Shown here one piece after another: positions 45,585 through 57,928 of a DNA stretch of 64,000 nt (positions are counted from its first letter, which is position 1; each line of letters starts with the position of its first letter). This stretch comes from Zasmidium citrigriseum. Taxonomy: Eukaryota; Ascomycota; Dothideomycetes; Mycosphaerellales; Mycosphaerellaceae. The position numbers and the translations under genes are program-made. The notes below the pieces were generated by a model. The model did not search any database, was not told the DNA's origin, and worked only from the letters and a program-made list of their open reading frames with translations. The stretch lies in the NCBI GenBank assembly GCA_002786025.1, contig NHNW01000026.1, positions 62,001-126,000 on the forward strand, in the 5' to 3' direction.

Positions 45585-46440
45585 AGCGGAAGTTGGGATT
45601 GCGAGCAAGGGGCCAAGGTCCGAATCGATGATTAGACGGTAGATAATAGAGATTACTCGTCTTGCAGGCGGGACCGAAAAGCGTATGAAATGTAGCTGGC
45701 AATAAAAGCGGCGTGTCCACGTGTCTCGCAACATGTCGCGTGCCATCTCGAGGGCGGGAGTCGCCACCGCGTTGCTCGGACGGCCATGCTTTCGCCGAGA
45801 TCGTGAACTCTCTATCGACAGTATTGCTCTTCAAACGTTTTTCTGGTCGCCGGTCTTCTTTGCAAGATCATGCTGGAGCGGAGGTTGGAGTCTTGAATCT
45901 TGGTTCACCCACAAACTTTCTCTGGCGTCGGCGTCTCCTCCGCTTCCAAAGCCCAGCCCTTTCGACAACGACAATCTTCTTGCCCGTGACATTGACAACG
46001 AGGCGGCATAGTCACCACATTTCGAGCCGTGGAGGAGTCCAGCACCAACGCAACTCTTCGACAAGAGCCACCGAGGGGCAGAACACCATCACCACCATGG
46101 CACCCGGCGAGGAGATCTCCGCCGGCTCCCGCAACCATGAGCAGTATTGAACTGCGCAAGAGAAGGGCAAAGAGGGCGCCAGTGGCGTGAAGCAATACAG
46201 CCGCTTGTATCGCTGCAGGTAGCCGATCGACCTGGCGGCATCATGCAGTGGTACGGGCTCGTTCCCCGTTGCAACGGCAGACACCAAATATTGCAGACCC
46301 ACGCCTGGCAGCATGGCCACTGCTATCTCGCCGGGGATGCTAAGCAAGATGAGTGTGACAGACGACATACTTCGCGATCATTGCTGCGAGCTGGTCACTA
46401 GGGTTTATGCGTTGATGAGGACTGTTCGCGAGCTGAAATG
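45585..46440. other. Intergenic, no certain gene
   Basis: About 850 bp with only short frames. A 96-codon frame at 45721-46011 (plus) starts MSRNMSRAISRAGVATAL and looks weakly like a mitochondrial presequence, but nothing supports it further. Confidence 0.35.
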
Positions 46441-47300
46441 GTAATCATTCGCTCTCAACCACATATCCGGCATGGCAGACGCCACAATCTGCCACCATTG
46501 CTCCTGGCCCATATCTGAGACGGCGTTCTTCATCCAACCACACGAGACGCCATGGTACGGTCTGCAGACGAAGCAATGATGTTTGAGTATTGGGTGTAGC
46601 AGACGCCAATATACTTGAATCTTGCTTCGAAGCCGTACTAGGGAAGCCGGCTGTCTTTGCTCCGGGAGACTCTATCTCAGTTCGCAAGCTGGACATTCAT
46701 GTCTTGAGTCCTTGATATGGCGACGCCGACCGTCTCGACCATATATGTGGCCCCGTCCTCGAAAAGTGCCCTGCCTTTGCCCCGAGAGACAATATCTCAG
46801 TTCGCAAACTGGACATTCAGATTCCGGGTCGTCGACGTTCCACACGGCGACTTCTTCAAGCTTGCTGCTGCTGTACTTAGGTTTACGGGGATCGATCTCT
46901 TCTGCGAGTGGATAGTCGACTCCCTCCTTGGCGAACTTTGGATCATCGATTCTGGCATCGTCGCATGCTTGCTGCAGGGTTACGTAGTGGAACATTTGGC
47001 GTCTGCGTATGGGCCCAAAGGGGCTCATCACCGGCAAGTCGTATGTCTTCGCCCCGGCAACCACAATATCTCAGTTCGCAGACTGGACATTTATATCCTG
47101 GGTCGTTGATGTGGCAGGCGCCAACTTCTCGTCCATTGCTGCGGGCTCATTCTTGGAGACGGCTTTTCTTTGCTGCGCGAGACTCTATCTCAGTTCGCAA
47201 ACTGGACATTTATATTTTGGGGGTTGGGCGTGGCAGACGCCACACTTCTCGTCCATTGCTGCGGGCTCATAGTTGGAGGGCTTCGGCGAGCCAAGCCCAG
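46441..47300 (-). pseudogene. Decayed or unresolved gene with repeated HIT-like zinc-finger pieces
   Basis: On the minus strand, starting near 47250, MDEKCGVCHAQPPKYKCP continues to VCELR and then a stop where a HIT-type finger would read YCSLxC. Three further degenerate copies follow: one frame-shifted near 47080 (YKCPVCELRYC), one in the 130-codon frame 47064-46672 (SECPVCELRYCLSG), and one ending that frame (HECPACELR, stop). A final CGVCHAGY occurs near 46470. The non-repeated stretch between copies (FHYVTLQQACDDARIDD, PKFAKEGVDYPLAEEIDP) reads like real protein. HIT fingers are found in snoRNP and chromatin-remodelling cofactors. Stops and frame changes suggest a pseudogene, but several small exons with introns I cannot place remain possible. 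Confidence 0.45.
46653..47215 (-). repeat. Four-copy degenerate repeat (about 120 bp unit)
   Basis: The core TATCTCAGTTCGCAAACTGG (plus-strand reading) occurs at about 46673, 46793, 47067 and 47186 with few changes. Spacings are about 120, 274 and 119 bp, so the copies form two tandem pairs. Similarity extends on both sides of the core (for example CTTTGCTCCGGGAGAC before it). Confidence 0.85.
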
Positions 47301-47318
47301 TGTCCTGGAAGGCCTGGA

Positions 47319-47477
47319 TCACGCAGTCAGCAGCGTAAGGGCGCCAACGTCGGTGGAGACGAACCAGTTGTACCTGTCACCAGCTGCTGGATGCTCCTTG
47401 AAGTATTCCAGCTGGAACAACGGTGTCGTTACGCACGCCAGCAGCGCCTGGCGATGGCACCGCTCCCGCAGGGCCAT
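47319..47477 (-). other. Possible coding exon of an unrecognised gene
   Basis: A 52-codon minus-strand frame (start Met at 47477; open from 47504) reads MALRERCHRQALLACVTT, then PLFQLEYFKEHPAAGDRYNW and FVSTDVGALTLLTA. It looks strongly protein-like in composition but matches no family I can name. It may be an exon belonging to the finger locus just downstream, or a fragment of a broken gene. Confidence 0.35.
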
Positions 47478-47568
47478 GCCTTTGCGGTTGAAGATCTCCG
47501 ATCTTCAGGCTGTCATGCTCTATTAGCCCCGCTGCTACTGCGCTTGGATGTGTGGGGATATCTACCTC

Positions 47569-47865
47569 TCAAGCCTCCTCCTCCTCTTTGATGCCCTCGA
47601 GGCTGGGCCGAAACTTCTGCAGGAGGTCTTTCATCCTGCGGCGGCGGGAGCGGCCTGGTGCCCTCACGGCTGGTTCTGGCGGCGGCGGAGGCGGCGGTGC
47701 TGGCTCACCATGGCGAATCCAGAAGACTTCTCTACGTTCATTGCGGTGGAAGTCGCCTCCTCTCGTGGTGTATCGAGTGAGCCTGCGGGCTCTGGCTGCC
47801 CGCGAGGCCTCCTCTTGCTGCTGCTGCTGCTGCTGCTGCTGCGGTTTCGGCCAAGGCAAACACAT
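47569..47865 (-). CDS. Small hypothetical basic protein with polyQ and polyP
   Basis: A 98-residue frame starting MCLPWPKP, followed by nine Gln (from a CAG repeat) and a basic segment (ARARRLTRYTTRGGDFH, RNERREVFWIRHGE). A run of seven or so Pro and a charged tail (MKDLLQKFRPSLEGIKEEEEA, here at its full length of 20 or so residues) end it. The frame extends upstream to 48030, but this Met gives the most protein-like product. No family is recognised; whether it is expressed is unknown. Confidence 0.45.
   Translation of the reverse strand: MCLPWPKPQQQQQQQQQEEASRAARARRLTRYTTRGGDFHRNERREVFWIRHGEPAPPPPPPPEPAVRAPGRSRRRRMKDLLQKFRPSLEGIKEEEEA
47815..47841. repeat. CTG/CAG trinucleotide repeat
   Basis: TTG followed by eight CTG units on the plus strand, read as nine Gln codons on the minus strand in the small hypothetical protein. 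Confidence 0.9.
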
Positions 47866-50737
47866 CTTGGCGGGTTGGAGGCTGGTTGGTTGGGTTGGTT
47901 GGTTGAGGCTTTGTGGGATGATGTTTGCTTTTGCTTTGAGCAGGTGCTGCGACTTCAGCGCCTGTGCGAGCGAAGCTGCCATCCACCAGGCCACGCCAGC
48001 GGAGTTGAAGCGGCGATGCGGGAGTTCCACACTCCTTCCAAGCGGCCATTACCAGGCCAGCAGCATGTCTATGCTTAGATCAAAGCTCTTTAGGAAGCGC
48101 AGAGATCTCATCGAGTGTAAAGAGTTGCCCCTGAAGATGTGCCTCTGCACCGGCCTGAAGCGCCCCCATCGTGCCCTGTGGAAGGCTACAGCATCGGCGC
48201 TCAAGCTGCACCTGCACTCGTTTTCTCTACGGACTCTCCTCTATCCGAGCTACTCAAGAGCGGCACCAGGTCATACTTCTCTGTCAATGCTCTGGGGAAT
48301 GGATCAGGGGCAACAAGGCGTGCATTCGTTCTGAAAGGCTTCTGCATTGCCTTGTGATCGAGCAATTCCCGAGCCCTTCAGACATTCCATGGGCTAGAAA
48401 GGGCCTCGGAAATGCTTTCCTCATCGTAAGGGCGCTGGCGGATATCATGTCTTTTTGGACTCTTTACCGCGGGACTCGGAATCGTTGACAATGCCCTTGC
48501 TGGCCTCACATATGACGGTTGGTCCATTGCTCTATCGATCGATTTCTCCTTGATGTCCTTTCATTGAAAGATTAGGAAACTCTTTCTCTACCGGTTCTTG
48601 CTTCTTGGGCAAACAATTGGGCCCCGGCACGAAAGGAGAGCTCAATCTGGCACAGGTCTCCTTTCCATGATATCCATGCAAGATCTGCTCATTATTCCTA
48701 TCTGCCTGTGGCTTCCAGAAGAGCAAGATTCTGGTTGTAGCTGTCTCTTAGAGCCAACATCGTCAGGCCACGAACGCTACTGGATCGAAAGATGGGAGAT
48801 CGAACGAACGGGCCCTATTTTGCGTCACCACTGCTGCAACGTATCTACGGATGACAGGTCCAGTCGATCTTCAACACGCTTAGAGGATCGAACGCTCTGC
48901 TTCTCTATGCGAATCAAGAGAAGTCGAAGACGAGCTCAAGACCTGCCCCGATCCCTTGGCCAGTCGTTGTTGCACTTACACGGTCTCCCAACGATGCTTC
49001 TGCTATGACGATCCTACGAGGTCACAAGATATGCAGTAATTCCGCGCTCAGCAACAACTCGAATGCATTTGGATGTGGACGAAGTCCGAGGATATCTCAC
49101 ACGTCAACGGTGTTTCCGCTCTGACCATGGCCTTGGGAAGGCCTGCATCGAAGAACTCTCTCCAGCCTTTCGGGATGAGTCTCACTCAGGATCGCGACCT
49201 CGTCCAAGCTACTCATGCTCTGAATTGCGCGTCATGACCAAGTCGGCCGTTTCCTTCCTATTGCCAATCAATGCTGGCCGAATAATTGAGGCAGAGGTAC
49301 TCTTGACGAGAGCCGGAACTCATCGTATCCTCTGGTTCATTCCCAAGCTGGCAACAAGCCTGTTCATCTTGTCCGCCTACTACACTCTCTCGTCAAAGAG
49401 TGAGCATGTGGCCATCTTATCAACTTGGATCTCCTCAACGTAACCGACATGCTCAATCATTGGGACATGACGCCTTCTCATCCAGCCTCCACCAAGTCAC
49501 AAGTTTCACGGAGCTGGATCCGCTGCTCCTTCCCAACTCGGCAAAGACCTTGCTTCGATATCCATCCTTCTCTTGTCCACATGCCTCGCCGAGCTTCCTC
49601 ATCCAAGGTCGTAAATCAACACGCGTTCCCAAAGATCGTGGTGCCCGACACAGCGCTGGACCGGTCTTGTTTGCTCCATGCTATGTGCTTTGTCGACAGA
49701 GACGCGTCTCAAGCAACTTCCGCATTCCGGAAAGCTCCAGGCAAATAAGCTTGTCAAACGATGAAAGGCCTTGGGCATAGGCTCGCTTCGTGCCCAACTC
49801 TCTGGGGCTGCCCTGGATCACGACAACGTTCTTGATACCGAACCTAAGGTTCACTGCCGTCCATGTCGGCCTCGCTTCTCGTTGATGGGCCTCCCACGCC
49901 GCCGAAGCCATGTGCACTCGATTCCAATGTATTGTCCCATGCATGCTCTTGCAGGTGATCAATCGTTGCGATCATCTGATTGCTCCTGTCGTTGCTTCCA
50001 TCTCTTGCAGGCCTTCATGTGCAAGGCCACGTGCATGTGCAAGGATATCATCGTTCCTGCCGTGGGCCGTGGCTGGGTGGGTCGCTCTCGATTGGGGGTA
50101 GAAGACTCTCAGAGACTGAGACGAGTTCTGGTGCTGCTGAACGGTACACGGACGCCCTGGTATCGCTGTCACGCAGAGGAGACTACTGGAGGAACCTCAA
50201 TGATCACGGAAATCAATCAATGCTGGATATATCACCGTCGAGTGGTTTGAGCTCGGTGTCCCTGCCCCAAGCACCTTCCTCACGAGCCTCACCGGCGTTT
50301 GCATCTGCCCCTCCGGCTCCGGCTCACTGACGCCAAACGACGCGTCCACGACTTGTTCCTTCCTCACTTGCTGCCGCGGTGGCCTTCGGCTGTTCCCTTC
50401 TTGCCGCCTCCCGCACGGTCGCTGAAAAACATAAAAGCCCGCTTCTCGAGCAGCCAGCTCCAACTTTCTTCCACTCCAAACACGACCACCACCTTCTTCC
50501 GTCGCACTTCTCTGCCCCCTCTCGTTGCCCTTCGAGACCAGCAGAGACCTCCGTCTGTCACCACATCCGACAGACACGCGACTCCCTCTCCATTGCACCT
50601 CACCGCCGCTCAGGTATGTCGCCCTTCGACCTCATCCGCCACGCTTGACTTGACTTGACACGTGCTTACCATCCATCCACCTCAGGTGCATCCAACCTTA
50701 CACACCCACTTCGTCAAGCCTTCACGCCCTCGTCATC
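47866..50737. other. 2.9 kb region without a confident gene
   Basis: On the minus strand two short frames look protein-like: 48347-48201 (MQKPFRTNARLVAPDPFPR start) and, in a different frame, about 48220-48080 ending FTLDEISALPKEL. They overlap by some 20 bp and would need a 19 nt deletion to join, so they look like pieces of a broken gene. From 48.5 to 50.3 kb I see no coding signal. The segment 50.3-50.7 kb is pyrimidine-rich and is probably the promoter and 5' leader of the helicase gene. Confidence 0.35.
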
Positions 50738-52830
<2,093 letters not shown>

Positions 52831-53981
52831 AGGTCTTGCATCACATCGGGCCAGCACTGGCAGGCAGGTTGCTTGGTCTACATACAACCGTCTGAAATTG
52901 CGGCCAGTTTCTTTCTTATATTGAAGATACCCATGAGCGAGAAGGGGCAACGAGCGCGCATCCTTCCATAGACTCAATGATATTTGTTCAGTGCTCCATC
53001 ATCTCCACTCTCTCTTCTATCTTTCGACCTCTCTGCCGCTTCTTCCGTACCACAACGACTCGATCAGAAGAGGAGAAAGCATCCCTCTCCAGACGTCATG
53101 ACATTTGTGCAGCGCTCAATCACCATCTCCACACTCCTTTTTGTTTTCATGACCTCGCTGCCGCTGTCCGGATGGCACAGTGAGCTGATCAGAGTTGGAG
53201 ATGGTCGACAATGCTAATCATGTATGGTTGACAACGAGGACGTATTGGTATCCCATCGGCGTTCGACAGCCATCTCGGCTCGTCTTCCACGTTTGCGACC
53301 TCGCTGCGGCTGTCTGGATACCATGAGGATTTGATCCATAGAGGAGAAGACTCATGCAGATACGGGCGGCATATTCTCCATGTTTGCACCGGGTTTATGA
53401 CCTACCTGCGGCTGTACGGATGCCACAACGACTTGCTCAGGCGAGGAGAAGAGACTCATGAAAATGCTCATCATGCTCATCTTCCTCAGGACTCACTGGC
53501 ATTCGTCCAGTGTCCAACACACATCTCACGTATCTCCTCAACTTCGACGGTCTCCCCGCCACTGGCCAACGCAATGACTTGCTGAGAAGGAGAAGAAATC
53601 CTTGAGAATGTTCATTCCATGTGATTGATTCGACATTAAGTACGTATTGGTATCATCTATCGTCTTCTCTGCGACTGCCGTGGGTCCTGTACTGTATCTA
53701 CACGTCACTTTCATTCCATCCAGGCATGACAGTCATCGTTCCGTTGGTATCTTTCTCCTCTCTTTCGTGCGTCCAAGTCATCGCATATTTTCCCATCGTA
53801 ATCGTCATGAAACTCCCAGAGCGCCGTCGCTGAAGTGCAGCAGTTAAAGATCAAAAGAAAAGTAAAAGAGAAGAAGAAGAAAAGTCCGGGTGACCTCTCT
53901 CCGTCGAAGCACTCAAGTCCAAGCTCTCGAAGAGCTTCTCAGGCTCTGATCATCCTGAGCCGAAATGTGGGGATCGCCTCA
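52831..53981. other. Convergent intergenic region carrying a degenerate tandem repeat
   Basis: About 1.15 kb between the converging helicase and DUF3433 genes. Most of it (52975-53700) is a degenerate tandem repeat listed separately; no gene is supported. Confidence 0.5.
52975..53700 (+). repeat. Degenerate tandem repeat, five to six copies of 100-150 bp
   Basis: A recurring core of the form GACCTCGCTGCCGCTGT followed by GGAT..CA and a GA.TTG.TCA..GAGGAGAAGA tail occurs near 53030, 53150, 53300, 53400 and 53545. A sixth partial copy near 53680 is preceded by CGTATTGGTATC, which also occurs before copy 3 (53241 and 53642). Copies 1 and 2 align over about 120 bp from ATGATATTTGTTCAGTGCTC. Divergence between copies is high. 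Confidence 0.8.
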
Positions 53982-56925
53982 TCAACTCCTCACTCGATCA
54001 ATCCCCACAAACTCCCTCCCATCCCTGCCAGGAAATCTGCCGAGCGCATATTTGACCTCCGCTCCTTGGACATCCTTCTCCGCCATGTCGCCCTCGCCCG
54101 TGGCAGCAGCGCGGGCACGACCAAACCCACGGATACTATCCGCGAGGGAGATCTTGCTCGCGGCGGCCGCGGCGTTGGGGATGACAAGTCGGGAGCCGGG
54201 ACGAGAGGACAAGAGGCGGGTGACGAGGTCGGTTTTGGAGACGGGGTTGCGGAAAGCCACGTCTGATAGGAGACGGGACTGGTGGACGAGGCTAATGATT
54301 CCTGTGAACGTGTCGAGTTCGCTGGAGCGTGGGAGGTCGGTCGTGTGTCGTAGAGTTGAGGGCGGGAAAATTGCCAGGTAGGAGAGGGCGTAGATCGTCA
54401 CGAAGACGGTGAGGGCGTAGTAGCCAGGCATGTGGGCGGAGATGAGGACGCGTTGTTGCGGGATGTAGAATTGGGCCCAGAAAATGCCGCTCGCGAGGAC
54501 GGGAAGGGTTGTTGAGAGGAGGGTTATGGCGGAGAGGAAGGCGAGACGATAGTCGGCGTTGAAGGTTGCGGAGAGGGTGGTGAGCATGGGTAGGTCGGCG
54601 GTGTAGCTGAGGAGGAGAGTGCGTTCGGGGATGTCGCCTGGTCGATCGTCGCCGCGGGTTGTGGAGGTGAGGGCTTCGAAGGGGGCGAGTTTGCGGTAGG
54701 CGTAGTCGATGTCCATCCAGAAGAGGAGGCAGAGCGTTGCCAGCAGGGTTGGTATGAAGCCGTAGAGGAAGTTGCCACTGCTAAAGCCCATTTCGTTGAC
54801 CGCGCTGGGGAGCATTGGCTCGAAGCCTTTGGTGACGGTTGTCGAGGGGAGGTAGGAGACGATGAGGAAGGCGAGAAGGAGGACGATGGCGATGATCGGC
54901 CAGAGCAGGGCGAGTGAGGGCTTGAGAAACCATGGCAAAGCCGAGCGGTGGTGGTTCTCGAGCGCCTCTTCGTCCATGTCGTCTCGCGGAAGCATAGGCT
55001 CTTTGGACATGCGAGGTGGATTCCCGCCGTCTCCTTCCACGTCTGGGTTACTGTACCGCTTCTCACGAACGATACCGTCGGCACCCTGTTCATACGCGCG
55101 TGCAGGCTTGTCTGCGATGCCGTACGTGTGGAACACTTGGGTAGGCCTGTGGCTCGCGCGAAAGTATCCCAGCTGTGGAACGCTCTCTCCTTGGCCGTCG
55201 AGGGCGTTGCTGCTTTCCAGAAGCACCATCATGTCTGCCAGACTCCTCGGATCCCACTTCAGTCCGGTGGTCGTTCGCATGAGCCAAACAAGGAGGACCA
55301 CGAGAGATGCGAGGAGCAGGATGTAGAGTGCGATGACCGTCCAGATAACTCCCTGAGTTGCGATCCAGTGCCAGATGCCGCTGTTGTTCTGGTAGACATT
55401 GAAGCTCGATCCTAGAAGCGGGATCGTGAAGAGCTGCAACCAAGCGATGAAGAGAAAGCTGCCAACGACTGGAAGTTTCGCGCCAAAGTGGCCAAAGTAT
55501 GGAAGCACAAAGCCTCGTGGGTGTAAGGGCAGCTTTGCAGCCACAATCCTTGCAGACGGAACGTATGTTGAGCCCATGGCGATGAATGGAGCGATGCGGT
55601 AGACTGCCTTCTGGACCTCAAAGAGCCACATCAGAACAATCATTCCAAGCATCGTTGGAAGGTACTGGAAAACGAAGTACCGTCCGTCTCCAAACGATCC
55701 ATAATTCGCCAGTCCAATGTTAGCTCTGCTCCAGGCTGCTGCAATGATGAGGCATATCAGATACGCCAGCACCACGAAGATGAAGATGCCGAGTTGGAGA
55801 GGTCGCAGGATGCCAGGCGCGAAGTTCAACGGAGGCTGTCTCGATTCTTCTTCAGGCACTGGAATGAAGACATTTGGTCCCTGTCGTTGTGTTTGTGGGC
55901 TTCCTTGACCGCTCAATCGGTTGGGATTTCGCGGAGGCGGCTCGTCCATGTATGGTGATTGTTCGGCGATATCCTTCTCCTCCTGTGGCAGCTGCTCGTA
56001 GCGGCCGCCTTGGGGTTGAGTCGGCCATTGAACATTGGCAGGTACTTGATACGGGTAGTTGCCGTCAAGACCAGGGGCAATGCCGGGATATCGTCTGCTT
56101 CCTCTGACCTCTTCGTCCCGTGTAAGCTGGTCGAGGGCGAAGTGAATGTATGGAGTGTCGTCAACGCCTGGAGTCGGAGCATCTTGTTCGCGGTTGATGT
56201 CTCGCGCAACCGAGCTTTGAGCAATGGTTGGAGATATACGACTGTCGCGTGTAGGCGAGCCATGCTCCATGACTGTGCTCGGAACAGGCTTCCGTCGAAT
56301 GCCACCTTCCCTCAACTGGCTTGGAGGTACGTTCCCTGCCAGTAAAGGCTGCTCGACAGCTTGCTGACTCGACCCTTCTTCAACGCTCTGCCTTCTCTTG
56401 CCGTGGCCTCGCATGGGCGTTTGGCGAAACTGCTCTTCGCCCATCACCTCGTCGGTCTCATTCTGTTGCGGCAATGGCAGCACGTCCCTCGACTGCTGCG
56501 GCGTCCTGTATCGAGAAGGTGGTGTTTGGTATCGGGTGATGGTCTGTGTGGATTGAGCAGCACGATTGGCATTAGCGTTCGCTGAGTTGCCGCTGTGGGT
56601 GGATGAGTTCGATCCGGAGAGGGAGTAGTAGTCTTCTGAGGCAGTGATGGATTGTTGTGAGGGTCGACTGTGGACGATGCTGGGGTTGGAGACTGGAAGG
56701 CACTGTCAGTGAGGTGTCACGAGTATATATGCATTGAAGCAGCGGTGGAGGTTGAGGTGGAGTGCGGCTGCATGAGCTGTCGCAAGGGTATGCTGAGCAA
56801 GTGTCGGAAGATTGAAGCCACACTGCAGCACGCCGCACAAGCAAGATAATGTATTTGTACTCACCGTTGGTCTGTCGTAGAGCGAGGGTATCGTTGGGGT
56901 TCGCGGGCTGCAGCGAGTTCGACAT
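53982..56925 (-). CDS. DUF3433-domain multi-pass membrane protein
   Basis: Two exons (56925-56865, 56692-53982) encode 923 residues; the 172 nt intron follows MSNSLQPANPNDTLALRQTN. Residues 20-290 are a disordered, Gln/Pro/Ser-rich cytosolic region. Two DUF3433 repeats follow: RPLQLGIFIFVVLAYLICLI to EVQKAVYRIAPF, and KPSLALLWPIIAIVLLLAFL to MDIDYAYRKLAPFEAL. Each has about four transmembrane segments and the shared YRxAPF motif. A terminal hydrophobic pair (GYYALTVFVTIYALSYLAIF) precedes a short cytosolic tail. DUF3433 proteins are found only in fungi, probably at the cell surface; the role is not known. Confidence 0.88.
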
Positions 56926-57483
56926 TGGCGTGCGGGAACGAGAGCTCTACACGTTCAGTAAGGACCGTCGCTGCGGGTGTGCATTATTTCATTGATATGA
57001 TTGTGTGCGCACGTGTGATAAGAAGAGACAGAACCATGGGTCGGAATGTTCGGATAAAGTGCAGTACGGTTCAAGAACGTTTCGTACAAGTACTGTACCT
57101 TGTGTTGGAAAATCGATGGCGGGAATGTCGCGAGGCTGGGCGGGCGTTGATGAGGCTGGGACCTACAATCGCCTTGTATGTTATTGGCGCCAGCGTGAGA
57201 AATAGGGGAAATGAGGTGGGTGGGAGGGCGATATTGTGCCACTCTGGTAGACCTGATTTCGCGGAGCTGTAGCAATGCAATGCGTCATGCAGTTGTTGGT
57301 GGTAAAGAAGTAAGTGAAAGCTCGGCGAATTGGAGTGGCAGGGAGAATCAGGCATCATTTTCTGCCTGGCGTCGGCTGCGCGCCAAGCTTCAGCTGGCGG
57401 GAGACTCTGGATGATGCTTTACGGCGACAACAGCTTCGCGATCCAGTCCTCAACCCCATCAAACCGCCCACAAATCAGCCAAC
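56926..57483. promoter_or_regulatory. Divergent promoter region
   Basis: About 560 bp between the DUF3433 gene and the ATP synthase subunit J gene. No RNA or repeat feature is supported. Confidence 0.45.
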
Positions 57484-57928
57484 ATGTCGAACGGTGGCTC
57501 TCTGCTCGGAAAGAAGTTCCCTACGCCCGTCGGTGAGTCGCCAATGGCTGCGCGGAGAGGTGGAAGGGGAGAATACAGGAGACTGACATGACCTCCAGCA
57601 CGGCCGATGTGGCCTTTCTACACCGCCGGTACGTCGAGACACAGCTTGGAGCGAAGGAAAGAGGCGGAAAGATGACACTGAGGGGCATGAGAAAAGGATT
57701 GAGAGCACATGATACTGATGTGGAGGCGCAGGCGTCATTATCGCGTACGGAATCAGCTCCTTTGCGAATGTTCTTGCCAACAGTACGTCTGCACCCTCAG
57801 AAGAAGAGATCTGAGATTTCCGGAACATATGGGAAGCTGCGAGCTGGATACTGATGGAGACTCTAGCCGATGAATACAAGAACGACCCCAGGAACCCCAA
57901 CGCCAAGAAGCCGCAGGAGAAGCACTAG
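57484..57928 (+). CDS. ATP18: Mitochondrial F1Fo ATP synthase subunit J (i/j)
   Basis: Four small exons (57484-57532, 57599-57628, 57732-57782, 57867-57928) encode just 63 residues; all phases fit and the second exon is only 30 nt. The order is LLGKKFPTPVARPMWPFYTA (residues 7-26), one transmembrane helix (GVIIAYGISSFANVLAN), then DEYKNDPRNPNAKK. The KKFPTPV, WPF and NDPRNP blocks match yeast Atp18, a peripheral-stalk-side subunit of the Fo sector in the inner mitochondrial membrane. Length agrees with the family (about 60). It is too short and intron-rich to appear as a simple open frame. Confidence 0.88.

Noticed and set aside
47866..48030. N-terminal extension of the small polyQ ORF
   Set aside because: The upstream 55 codons have no conserved look and include long Pro/Thr/Gln low-complexity; the internal Met at 47865 is more plausible.
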